Positions 52,869-62,980 of a stretch of 64,000 nt of DNA are shown here, one piece after another. Source of the DNA: Terana coerulea (lineage: Eukaryota > Basidiomycota > Agaricomycetes > Polyporales > Phanerochaetaceae). Position numbers and translations under genes: made by a program. The notes beneath the pieces are model-generated. The model did no database searches. It saw nothing but the letters and a program-made list of their open reading frames with translations, and was not told where the DNA came from. The stretch lies in the NCBI GenBank assembly GCA_024811115.1, contig JAKOGH010000652.1, forward strand, positions 62,001 to 126,000. Direction: 5' to 3'. Within the stretch, counting starts at the first letter, position 1, and each line of letters begins with the position of its first letter.

Positions 52869-54093
52869 ATGGCACGCACCGGCCGACCCAACGCCCGAAT
52901 GGGCCTCCCTTCCAGCCCCGCACCTCGCTCGCGTTCACTCACCTCCCGCGATGGCACACCAGCCCCCTCGCGTCCCGGCAGCGCTGCCGGCGATCGAGCA
53001 AGCATACACACTCGTTCCACGTCCTCGCCTCTGCCGGCCGCCCAGCCCCTGCGGCCGACGCGCTCGTACACGTCTCTCGCCACCTCTCTCGCCGAGCAGA
53101 CCCGCCCTACGCGCTCTACACGGCCTACAGAGAACAGGAAGTGGAACGCTATCCCTCCTGTCCCGCCTTTGCCGCCAATGTCCATCAACCAACCCAACGC
53201 CATCGGCCTCTACGAAAATCGCGGAGCCGCCGACTCCGATTCGTCGGTGTCCAGCGCGTCATCCAGTAGCTCCTTTGCCAATCCTTGGCCTGACTCTGCG
53301 TCGTCCGCTACGAGCGTGGAAGATGAACCCGAAGACAAGGTCGTCGTCGAGCCAGCCGACTCGAAGGTCGCCCCTGGCTTTGGCTCTTCGCTTTGGACCC
53401 GGATGGCGGATGCTGCGGGCAATCTCACTGTTAGCGTGAGCAAGGCTTGGGAAGCTAATATTGTCAGACATGCTGGTGAAGGTGCGATCCTGGCAATCTG
53501 TATTGTTTTGATTCGGTTTCCTCAATCATTGTTATTTGCAGAGACACCTCCAGGTGAAGAAAGTCGTTTGACGCGTGCCATGAAGGCTTACCACATCGCA
53601 CATGCGAACAAGCCCTCTGACCTCCCTGGGTGGTTATTCGACGAGCGTGAGCGCGGTATCCGCTCTATAGCAAGGGAGGTAGAGAAGGCAGACGTTAAGG
53701 AGGCCTACTGAAAGACCTCAGCCGGCTCAGCGTCCTACGACCCCATCCCTCATTACCAGCCCTCGTTCCATATTCAGGAAGGACTCGCTGGAACCAGACG
53801 AACCCGCTCATATGTCCCGCGCGACGCAGAAGCTTCGGGAGCTGCGCAACGCTAAGCGCAATCCCACCATCCGCTTTGTCGATAAGCCCCATCCACGCCG
53901 CGCCGCGCTGCAGGACAGCCAACCCTCGAACCGCAACCCCGAGACTCAGCGACCGCAGATGCCCGCTTCTGCTGGATCCACGCCTGCGCCTTCTCCCGCG
54001 CGTCCTCCTCGGCCCTTGCCCTTGCTCCTCAACGGAGCGAAGCGGCCAGCTGCAGGTGGGCTTCCGTCAGGGCCTCGGCCGCGCAGAGGTTAG
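52869..54093 (+). CDS. Mso1-like Sec1-binding protein, with one frame break
   Basis: Mso1 binds the Sec1/Munc18 protein that regulates exocytic SNAREs. The N-terminal 140 residues are Ser/Pro/Arg-rich and disordered. Then come SSLWTRMADAAGNLTVSVSK and, after an intron (about 53480-53540), PPGEESRLTRAMKAYHIAHA and PSDLPGWLFDERERG, which I associate with the Mso1 Sec1-binding domain (from memory, not searched). The frame then stops at TGA 53709-53711 (KEAY then stop). One extra T there would explain this. Without it the text continues smoothly as ERPQPAQRPTTPSLITSPRS to a Pro/Arg-rich end at 54093 (MSRATQKLRELRNAKRNPTI). The end is therefore 53711 if the stop is real and 54093 if it is an indel. 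Confidence 0.6.
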
Positions 54094-55068
54094 CACGATG
54101 TAGAGTAATATGCATGGACGAGTGGAGACGGACACGGACTCGACGGCTTTGAGTGCACTGTACTGCTGTATATCAGGGTGTACGTAACGGCTGAGACATG
54201 CTTAGAACAGGAGGCGTTGTATTCTCACTGGTCGATGAATTTCCGTGGGCTCATGTCAGCTCATGGTTACCGCCATGATGTGCAATTCACATCTTCTCCA
54301 ATCGACCTGCGGCTCACGCCGGCTATTTCGAGCAGTGGTACGCCTGTAGTGCCCCTGCCAAGCGTTGCGTGATGCCTGGTCAGCGTTGCTTTAGAGGCCG
54401 CACCGGTTGGTGCCCTATCTGCCAAAGAGTGGCGAACGTCGGGAGATGGGGGCAAGATGGGTGGATGGGGGCTGTTTCTCACGGGATGCTCGATGTCGCC
54501 GTTAGCTTATTTTCCTGCGAACCGGGTTCCTCGGAGTGGGCCTTGTGGCCAGTATAAATAATTGAGTCGACTTGGCAGCGGTCGTGAGGTGAGGGGGAGG
54601 AGGGCTCGGGTGCGGCCAATCAGCTTCGGACTGCTTCGAGCAGAAGCGCAATCTGGTCTCGAGGTCAGGGGCGGGCACGGATTGGATGGCAGGGCGATGG
54701 GCCTGATGGGCATCGACACCGGGGGACTGCTCGTTTGATATTCGAGCTGATCGGTTGCATAGCGACTTGGCGACGCTGGCCAAGTTCACACGGAGCCCAG
54801 GTGCTTTGCGGGGAGTATAACAACCCTGCGGAGGGCACAGGCTCCTCATCCCTTCCTTTCCTCCGCCTCCCCCTCCTTTCGTTCTTTAGCCGTCGGTCGA
54901 GTTGACTCTCGTCTGACTTCGTTCTTTCTCTCTCGGGACCACACTCTTTGACAGAGCAACCACCTGCACTTCCCCAGGAGGGCTCAAGTTTTTCGTCCGA
55001 CCTAGCTCGTCGACATTATCCCAACGGACCTTTTTCTATCACACGCTCAATAGCTTTTATACTCTACG
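54094..55068. other. Intergenic region upstream of the cupredoxin gene
   Basis: About 975 bp without a gene. Minus-strand open frames at 54.5-54.85 kb have no features. Confidence 0.5.
54844..54940 (+). promoter_or_regulatory. CT-rich core promoter tract
   Basis: A long pyrimidine-rich stretch (CCCTTCCTTTCCTCCGCC and on) about 130-225 bp before the ATG of the secreted cupredoxin gene. Such tracts precede transcription starts of strongly expressed fungal genes. Assignment is by position and composition only. Confidence 0.5.
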
Positions 55069-56695
55069 ATGGTTTACTTCGCTCCTGTTATCAGCGCCGT
55101 CGCTCTTTTCGCAGGCCTTGTGTCTGCTGCCCCACGACCCGACAGTGCCGAGGGTGACGAGGTCGCCGTTTCGGCACCCAACGGTATCATCCTGTCCGAT
55201 ACCGCCGAGCTCGCTTCGTGAGTGCCACTGCTCCGCTCGATTTGTGGGGTGCTAACTGTGAGGCGACACATAGTCAAACAGCGGCGGAGGCAGCTTCTTC
55301 GGCAGCTGCTTACGGCAGCTACGGCTACTCTTCCTCGTCTGCTGCCTACGTCGCCGCCTACACGACCTCTGCAGCTGCGGCGGCCGCCACCTCTGCCGCA
55401 TACGGCAGCTACGGTAGCTCGAGCAGCGCTGCGTACGGCAGTTACGACAGCTCGAGCAGCGCCATGTACGGCAGCTACGACAGCTCCAGCACCGCGGACA
55501 GCCTCGCCACCGCGACCGCGTCTGCGTACGGCTCTTCGCAAACTTACGGCTCGGGAAGCTCGAGTTGGGGAGGCTCGGGCTACAACGACTGTGTCAACCG
55601 TGAGTGCCCAATGATATTCGGGGTTCGCGTCGGGCGGATCTGATCGCGCGTCGATCACCGACGCCTGCCTTCTGCGGACGGAGCGCTGACTGTTTCTATG
55701 TGTTCACAGAGTGCATTGCGTCGTTCGGTGCGCCCCCATCGACCTGGACGGCGACCCCGTCCACCAGCACCGCCTCGAGCGACAGCGGCAGCAGCGGCAC
55801 CGGCGTGACCCACACCGTCATCGTCGCCCCCACCCAGGGCGTGCTCCGGTACGTGCCCTTCGCGGTGAACGCCTCCGTCGGCGACACCATCCACTTCATG
55901 TGGAACGCGAACAACCACACCGTCACCAAGTCTTCGGAGCTCCAGATCTGCAACAAGACGAGCGACGCGCCGTTCGTCTCCGGCACCCACGACAAGGGCT
56001 TCACCTTCGACCAGGTCGTCAACTCGACCGACCCCGTCTTCTTCTACTGCGGTACCCCCGGTCACTGGTGCGTGCTCTGAGTCTTGTGCGCACAAGGGTT
56101 TTGCTGACGCGCTCGTGCAGTGAGAAGGGCATGTTCGGTATCATCAACCCGCCCAGCGCCGCCAACGCCAACACCTCGATTGCGATGGCGATGCCGGCCC
56201 TGGTCGCCAACAGCTCCGACTTGTCAGCGATGTCTGCGTACACCAACACCCAGACCAAGGGCAATCTGCCTGCTACCCAGTGGGGCCAGAACATCGACCT
56301 CGCCAAGATGCCCGAGTGGTCGCACTCGCTCATCGCTGAGAACGTCATGTAAGTCTTCGGGTGCCCCTCCGCTGGACCATTGGCTAAACAACGCTATGTA
56401 GGTACGCGCGCACCCTCTTCGCGGCGAACCCCGAGATCCTGAAGGCGGACGGTACCGCTGACATGTCCGCGGGCGGCAACCCGATCAAGTTCCCCATGGA
56501 CATCACCACCGCGCTGTCCGGCATGAACACGACCACCTCCGCGCCCGCCAACGCCGCCTCGTCGGCGCCGGCCTCGTCCGCGTCCTCCGCGGCGCCCTCC
56601 ACCACCGCGGCGACGACCAACGGTGCCGCCAGCACCTTCGCGTCGCGCGCGTTCGTCGGTGTCGCGGGCCTCGCGGCCGTCCTCCTCGCGCTCTG
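55069..56695 (+). CDS. Secreted, probably GPI-anchored cupredoxin with Ser/Tyr/Gly repeat
   Basis: This is an extracellular blue-copper-like protein. Signal peptide: MVYFAPVISAVALFAGLVSA, then APRPDS. After an intron comes a low-complexity Ala/Ser/Tyr/Gly segment (about 55280-55560) with repeats of AAYGSY and GSYDSSSS. The cupredoxin domain follows: VTHTVIVAPTQGVLRYVPFA and HFMWNANNHTVTKSS (first His ligand). The Cys-His-Met loop is FFYCGTPGHC then EKGMFGIINP, joined across an intron at about 56069-56120. All copper ligands of a type 1 site appear present. The C-terminus has a Ser/Thr/Ala-rich stalk and ends in a hydrophobic tail (RAFVGVAGLAAVLLAL) typical of a GPI signal. It resembles the extracellular serine-rich cupredoxins of fungi. 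The role may be in the cell wall or copper handling. Confidence 0.88.
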
Positions 56696-57032
56696 AGCGT
56701 GAGCGGTCATATACCATCCTTAAAGCTCTCGTGATAGTCGTTGTGTAATCTCGCTTTGCTCAGGACACTTTTCGGACAATCCTCTCTTTGTACCCCTGCA
56801 TTTGGTTGGTTTATACTGTGCTCTCATCTTTTATACTCGAGTTAGAACTCCTGCTGCTCGCATGCGAGGAAAGGCTTAGGCTAGCGCATTGTAGTAGTTT
56901 CCGTAGGTCAACAAATCGGATTCTGCTGCACAAAGCTTCGTGTGACAAATATTCAGTGTGAACAACAGTGATAACCGTGATGTACAGGTAAAATTTACAA
57001 GCTTAGACGCATGAGATTATTTGAGATACTGT
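56696..57032. other. Convergent spacer
   Basis: About 337 bp, T-rich downstream of the cupredoxin stop. It should contain both 3' ends. No gene seen. Confidence 0.5.
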
Positions 57033-57865
57033 TCACAGAACAAGGATGTACGTGAATCCGTCGTAGTTCTTCTCGCCGACGGTAGCGATCGTTGTAGCTT
57101 CAACACCCTTATCCTCCTTAAGAAGGCGCAATAACTCGCGCACGCCCTCCACGTTCTCATCGGCCACGGCAGGGTCAGCCACGCGGCCGCCGCGCACGAC
57201 ATTATCCACAATCTAGAGACCGGTCAGGCAACGCCCCTTATCCATGTCTTCACGCAGACACTCACAATGACACCACCCTTCTGCGTCAAGCGTCGAGCCT
57301 CCTTGTAATAGATGGGGTTCGAGGGCTTGTCCGCGTCGATGAACACCAGGTCAAACTTTTCCTCGGTCGGCAGCGTTTTCAACGTTTCGGCCGCCGGGCC
57401 CAACGATGACCTCAACCTTGGAAGACAGTCCCGCGTGCTCGAGGTTCGGCGCGCGCGACCTAATGAGGCTAACATGAGATAAGCAGCCTAGTGGCCTTAC
57501 ACCTGGAACGCACCTCGGCATGCTTCGTCTCGAGCTCAGCCGTGATCACCTTGCCGCCCTCCAGGACCGCGCGACCGAGCCAGATCGTGGAATAGCTGAC
57601 ATCGCAGTGAGTGAGCATGATAATAGCGACGCACAGAGCGAGCGCCGTACCCTCCAAGCGTGCCCACCTCGAGGATCTTCTTCGCACCAATGGACTTGGC
57701 GATCAGGTTCAGGAACTTGCCCTGCGCGGTGCTCACCGCGATCTGGGGCAGGCCGTTGTCGGTGCTGTTCTTCAGCGCGTGCTCGAGGGCGTCGTCCGCG
57801 GGGATGAGGAACGAGTTGTGGTACTTGTCGCTGCGGACCCAATTCTCGTCGATGGTGCGGGGCAT
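57033..57865 (-). CDS. Caffeoyl-CoA-type O-methyltransferase, copy 1
   Basis: This is a cation-dependent, SAM-using methyltransferase of the caffeoyl-CoA/catechol type. Start MPRTIDENWVRSDKYHNSFL. Exon 1 ends in AKSIGAKKILEVGTLGG, the SAM-binding glycine motif, which splices to YSTIWLGRAVLEGGKVITAE. Then, after an intron, comes TLPTEEKFDLVFIDADKPSN with the metal-binding Asp-x-Asp-Lys region, and YYKEARRLTQKGGVI. The last exon reads IVDNVVRGGRVADP to VGEKNYDGFTYILVL. Four exons with short introns. It has no signal peptide and is presumably cytosolic. The substrate is unknown, likely a catechol or other vicinal hydroxyl aromatic. It is a tandem paralog of the next gene, with a homologous promoter. 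Confidence 0.88.
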
Positions 57866-58280
57866 AGCTGTAGATAACTAAGAGTGTGGTGAGGGTACTG
57901 CTGGGAATCCGTGCTTGGACTGGAGATGTAGGATGTGAGCTGCGCTATCAACGTGGATGGACCCACCTTAAGTATTATCTGATAATCTAGCCGCCGGCGC
58001 AGGGCTGATCTGAGTCCGGCGAGGCCGACGCGGTTGTCGCGCAAGCTCCTCAGTCCACACATCGCGGCATGCTGCCGGACAATGACGCGTATACGGCGGC
58101 ATATTGTGCATCTATTGGTCCCTGGATCGAGTCAGTATGGAAGCGAACGGCGTTAGTAGAAAACACCCACTTTATATTTGTACATCCACCACTAGTACTA
58201 ACGTCAAGCTGCGCAAGCGTTCATCGGCATGAGTCGAAGTTGACCGCAGTTACGGAAGGGAGTTATCGTACCTGGGCTCT
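57866..58280 (-). promoter_or_regulatory. Promoter region of O-methyltransferase 1 (duplicated block)
   Basis: This spacer is homologous along most of its length to 59120-59516. It contains the identical block at 57966-57990. Homology ends at about 58271, nine bases before the stop codon of O-methyltransferase 2, so that gene has almost no 3' flank of its own. Confidence 0.75.
57966..57990. promoter_or_regulatory. Conserved 25-bp promoter block with paired GATA motif
   Basis: The core TTATCTGATAATC carries GATAA on both strands in a near-palindrome, about 100 bp upstream of the start of O-methyltransferase 1. All 25 bases are identical to 59210-59234 although the surrounding promoter has diverged. 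GATA factors in fungi control nitrogen and iron genes. Binding here is inferred. Confidence 0.55.
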
Positions 58281-59119
58281 TCACAAAACCAGGGCATACG
58301 TGAAGCCGTCGTAGCCCTTTTCGCCGACAGTGGCGATGGTCGTGGCTTCGACGCCCTTGTCCTCCTTCAGGATTCGCAGCAGCTCGCGCACGCCCTCCAC
58401 GTACTCGCCCTCCTCCGCTGGATCAGCGACCTTTCCTCCGCGAACAACGTTATCCACAATCTATAACCGCGTCAGACAATGCCTCAGGCATCCCAACCCA
58501 TAACTGGATACTCACAATGACGCCACCCTTCTGCGTCAGGCGTCGGGCCTCCTTGTAGTAGAGGGGGTTCGAGGGCTTGTCCGCGTCGATGAATACGAGA
58601 TCGAACTTCTCTTCGGTTGGCAGCTTCTTCATCGTCTCGATGGCGGGGCCCACGATGACCTTCACCTTGGAGGACAGGCCCGCGTACTCGAGGTTGGCGC
58701 GCGCGACCTAATGACGACAAGATTAGATGAGCGGCGATCACAGTGGCGCAAGCGACATACCTCAGCGTGTTTCTGCTCAAGCTCAGCAGTGACCACTTTG
58801 CCACCCTCTGGAACCGCGCGCCCGAACCAGATCGTAGAATAACTAGTAACCGCAGTCAGCAAACGAGAGCGCACGAGCATACGGAGCAATGATCATAATC
58901 ATACCCTCCAAGCGTGCCGATCTCGAGGATCTTCTTCGCGCCAATGGACCTGGCGAGTAGGTTGAGAAACCTGCCCTGCGCCGGGCTCACCGCGATCTGA
59001 GGCAGCCCGTTATCGTTGCTGTTCTTGAGCGCACGCTCCAAGACATCGTCCGCGGCGATGAGGAACGAGTTGTGGTACTTGTCGCTGCGAACCCAGTTCT
59101 CTTCGACGGCGTGGGACAT
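58281..59119 (-). CDS. Caffeoyl-CoA-type O-methyltransferase, copy 2
   Basis: Tandem paralog of the gene at 57033-57865, with the same exon structure. Start MSHAVEENWVRSDKYHNSFL. The SAM-binding exon end ARSIGAKKILEIGTLGG splices to YSTIWFGRAVPEGGKVVTAE. KLPTEEKFDLVFIDADKPSN and LYYKEARRLTQKGGVI follow. The last exon reads IVDNVVRGGKVADP to VGEKGYDGFTYALVL, with the stop at 58281-58283. Differences from copy 1 are conservative and the motif residues are intact in both, so both are probably active. Its promoter is the block next to kynureninase. Confidence 0.88.
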
Positions 59120-59448
59120 GGCTGTAGGTGACTAAGAGTGCGGTGGGGTTGCTGCTGGGAATGGAAAAGGCCTACTGTGTGAGTTGCACTATCAGCGTGG
59201 ATGGACTGGCCTTAAGTATTATCTGATAATCTAGTCGCTGGCACACGGCTGAAATGAACTGCAGGCAGCACGCCGCCACCACCGCGCGAGATCCTTGCGC
59301 TCATACCTCGCGGCACGCTGCTGGCTGATGACGTGTATTCAGAGACATAGTGTGTATTGGTCTGTTCTCAGGTCGAGTCAGCATGGAAGCGATCGCAGTC
59401 GGCAAGAAAGTCTCACTTAGATTATACATTTACTACTTTCCGCGTCCG
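59120..59448 (-). promoter_or_regulatory. Promoter region of O-methyltransferase 2 (duplicated block)
   Basis: Homologous to 57866-58271. The homology continues into the last codons of kynureninase up to about 59516. Confidence 0.75.
59210..59234. promoter_or_regulatory. Conserved 25-bp promoter block with paired GATA motif
   Basis: Second copy of the block at 57966-57990, with core TTATCTGATAATC, about 90 bp upstream of O-methyltransferase 2. Confidence 0.55.
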
Positions 59449-61236
59449 CTAAGCTGTGCAAGCGGTCGTCGGTTTCAGTTGAGCTTGATCGCAGCTGTAG
59501 AAGGGAGTCATCGTACCTTTGGCGAGTCCCGTGGAGACCTGCAGTTCCCCAAGAATCTCCTCCAGTACCTCGACCGCGCGCTCTACCTCCTCAAACGTGT
59601 TGTACAAAGCGCACGGGGCCAGCCTGATGACGTCCGGCTTCCTCGAATCGCCAACGACTCCCACGATGAGCAAGCACCTCCATGACCTTTGGCATCGTCT
59701 TGCCCCCAGACGGGAAGAACACAAGCGAGAGCTGCGACCCACGACTCGCCGGGTTCGAAGGCGTGATGATGGTGAACCCAAATACTTCGCCAGTCTCCCT
59801 TGCTGATCTATCTGCCCCTGCGACATCAGGAGATATCCAGAATTTGCTCTTGTGCAAGAGCTGCTCTGAGGTACCCAGTCAGACGGAGCGAACGCTCCCT
59901 CAACGGTCCCATACCACCCGCCTCATGGAATACCTGCAGAGCGCCAAGTAGAGCGACGGTAGCGAGGACGGAAGGGTTGGATTGTTGGAACCCCTGGGCG
60001 CCCGGGATAGCTGAGAATTGAGAAGGCATGATGAAGCGCGTCTTCGGGTCATGGCCCCACCACCCAGCAAATCTGCAAATTCCCGCAGTCAGTAAATCTC
60101 ACATAAGAAAGGCTATGAAGCGCATACTCGGTGAGTTTCGTGGTCCACTTGTCGTGGACAAACAAGCCGCCTATGCCTCCCGGGCCAGAGTTGAGATATT
60201 TGTAGGTGCACCATACAGCGAAGTCAACGTTCCAATCGTGCAAGGAAAGCGGCACATTGCCTGCCGCGTGTGCCAGATCCCAACCACAGATGCAGCCCTG
60301 CAATGCCGTGAGTTCAGTCGTAGGTCTGATAGAATTGTCGTACCTGCTCCTGCGCTGCCTTGGTGACACTCTGCATCGGAAACCATTGGCCCGTATAGTA
60401 CTGCACGCCACTGAAGAGCACGAGAGCGATCGTCTCGCCCTGCTTTGCAATCGTATCGAGGATGTCCTGTTCGCGGAGAGTGAATTCCCCCGGACGTGGA
60501 GCTAGCTCAATGATAGCATCAGCGGGATTGAACCCATGCCGAGCTACTTGCGAGGCAAATGCATACTGTGGGTGGTCGAGTCAGCCTTGCCCTCAATGGT
60601 ACAGCGGCGAGAAAGTGACGGACCTGATCCGAAGGGAAAGCTTTGGCTTCGCATAGAATCTTATACCGACTCGTGGTCGGCTTGTAGAAGGTATTGATCA
60701 TTAGATGCAAGTTTGGCGGTCAAGGTCCCCATGCAAGCAACTTCGTCTTCCTTCGCACCTGCCGCAGGTTCAGCATACGCGTCTGACATCGTGAGGAAGT
60801 AGGACCCACCAACGACTTCCGCTAAGATAGGGTGCACCGTGTCCGGCGATGTACATCCAGTGTCGTCCCTCGGGGTGGTCAAAATGACCTTCTACACCGC
60901 TGGGCGAGAAGTCGTCGGTTAACGAGATCCAAGATACTTCTGCAGCTCATGGATTCACCGAGTGCCCCATACATCCAGCTCTTCCTGGACCAATTGACGG
61001 GAACGTTTGGCCAGCGCACCGAGAGAGTTCCCGCAGAGGTATGTGCAAGGCTTGTCCACTACGCCAGGCCGTCAGAGTCGCCGCCCGCTCATGCACTTGA
61101 CATACTGACAAATATCCTCGGGCACGCCGGTAGCCTTCATGCTCTTGTTTGTAGGGATGACGAACTCGTCGCGATATTTGCTGAGGATATCTTCGCCAGC
61201 ACTGAGCCTGAGGCTCTTCGCACTGTTGTCTGTCAT
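59449..61236 (-). CDS. BNA5: Kynureninase
   Basis: This PLP enzyme cleaves 3-hydroxykynurenine to 3-hydroxyanthranilate (and kynurenine to anthranilate) in tryptophan breakdown and NAD synthesis. Start [20 protein letters not shown]. Motifs: [83 protein letters not shown]; and [20 protein letters not shown], whose Lys should form the Schiff base with PLP. Later come [13 protein letters not shown] (spliced), [20 protein letters not shown] and [19 protein letters not shown]. The reading continues about 24 codons past the usual family end into DNA homologous to the promoter of O-methyltransferase 1, so the C-terminal tail may have been acquired or reshaped at a duplication boundary. Confidence 0.92.
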
Positions 61237-61513
61237 GTCGATGTGAGAGGGAGAAGGCAACGTGTGAATACCGATGAACACCCACAGAAGTGTGCAGCAG
61301 AGTCAAGTCACCGGCCTATTGGTGAACGCAACTAAGCGCCATGCAGCGATATGATCCCGAGCGCCTACCTCAACACAGTGACATATTAGGAAGGTGAGTA
61401 GGTTGGAGACGCCTCTCAGATGTTCGTTGACGATCCACAGTGGCACACCGCGTGAGTGGGGATGGTGAAATGAATACAGTTATTAGGTGTACACTAATCT
61501 AAAATTTTGAGAT
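61237..61513. other. Short intergenic spacer
   Basis: About 277 bp between two tandem minus-strand genes, containing the kynureninase promoter. Confidence 0.5.
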
Positions 61514-62827
61514 TTAAAAACCAAAGATATTGTCTATCTCATCCCTTTTCTTCCGCTTCTTTTCGTTTGACCTTCGCTTTTTTCGGAAGATGTAGCGGTC
61601 GGCCGCTTACTGGTCGTCGTCTGGGCCGCTGCGGTCTTGGTTATGCTACGAGAGACAGTGGAACGAACTAGAGAAATACATCAATTAGAGGCAGGTAAAC
61701 ATAAGCCTCTCGGTGCTCACCAACAGACGTGGTCGCCGTCGTTTCAGTCTTGCCAAACATGAATCCGAGGTCCTCGGGTACAGTGCCAAGCACCTCTTCT
61801 TGGCTTTCGGTTTCAGCAACGATGGATCCTCGTACAGTAACGTTTGTAGCTGTGTTCAGGACGACAGAGGTGCCGATGTCCTCATCTTCGTCTTGGGGTG
61901 TTTGTGGGAGTGGTGCGCGGCTTCTAGATAACAGAGCCACGGGATCATTCTCAGCCTTTGTGTGCCGACTACGTATAGGCTTTGGTCGTATACATTTCCC
62001 TTCAGCCTAAAGGGCGAATTCAGTTCAGGTTTGAGTGTCAGTGATGAGATAAACAGTATCTCACATCCAAAGTGTTTAAAAGCCGATGACAAACTTTCCA
62101 TGCCTGCGCGACGGCAGGACCAATTTCGTTCAAAAGAAAAGCCATGCGAGACGTTACCGCAATCAAAGTGAGTATAAGCTGGAGAAATGCGCCGGTCTGG
62201 AGGTCGAGATTGAAATGGCTTAAAAGTACGTGAGGTTCACACTGCCAACTTGAAGGGGCTGAACATACTCATGGGCCTTAGATAAATGCACTTCCATCTA
62301 TCCAATGGTCAATGAAAGGCAAGAAATCCATTTGTATTGAACCAACACTATCCACGAGTGTAACACAGTCTCTGAGACGTGTCATGGTCTGTTCTACTGT
62401 CTTCACATCGGGAAAGTAAGTCCAAGCAGTCTTCAGAAGCTTTGCACTACTCGGGGGAGTCAACATAGATCACCATAATCCGGAAATAATGCTCTTACCT
62501 GTGCTGAGAACTGTCTCCCCAGAACGACAGTCGGAGTATCTCCAGATTTTCCTGTATGCGCATAGACTCCAACCGTCTTCCAAATCTTCTCACGTCTTCG
62601 ACTCGTCTCCAGAACAGTGCCGTTCGGTGTTGGTTGTTGCCCTTGTAATGCAATTTCTCTAGTACTTGCAGCTCTACTTCGTGGGATGCAAATGCCGCCT
62701 GGAGCCGTCTTGTGCAGACCTTCATATCTTTAAGGACGCCATCAATATTTGTTTGCTGCGAGGGGTCCAAGGACGTCCGGGCAGAGCATACTGGAGTTGG
62801 AAGAGGAACATGTCGAGGTGCCATCAT
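61514..62827 (-). CDS. NEPRO/Rmp1-like nucleolar protein
   Basis: The N-terminal block HEVELQVLEKLHYKGNNQHR followed by TALFWRRVEDVRRFGRRLE matches the domain of the nucleolus and neural progenitor protein and yeast Rmp1, an RNase MRP-associated family. The next exons read LLKTAWTYFPDVKTVEQTMT and an acidic/Thr-rich region (DEDEDIGTSVVLNTATNVTV). The protein ends in a basic tail (RKKRRSNEKKRKKRDEID) and NIFGF, with the stop at 61514-61516. I placed the start at 62827 (MMAPRHVPLPTPVC). An in-frame ATG at 62947 is possible but would leave only 33 bp to the divergent gene. Function in rRNA processing is inferred from the family. Confidence 0.7.
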
Positions 62828-62980
62828 GGTCGCACGAAACAGAGAGTCTAATGGGTCGCAGCCGCCGGCGGCTTGGTCGATCACGGCTGTCAGACGTTGC
62901 CTGACGTTGCTCACTGACGCTACCCACCTCCAGACCTTGCCGGACATCCTTCACTCCCGCCAGCCCACCGCGCAGCCAGG
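62828..62980. promoter_or_regulatory. Compact divergent promoter NEPRO-like / beta-adaptin
   Basis: About 153 bp between divergent start codons, which must hold both core promoters. Confidence 0.55.

Noticed and set aside
53480..53540. Hydrophobic stretch in the Mso1-like gene read as a membrane helix
   Set aside because: It has GTGCGA...TTTGCAG intron ends and removing it joins the conserved block cleanly, so it is an intron.
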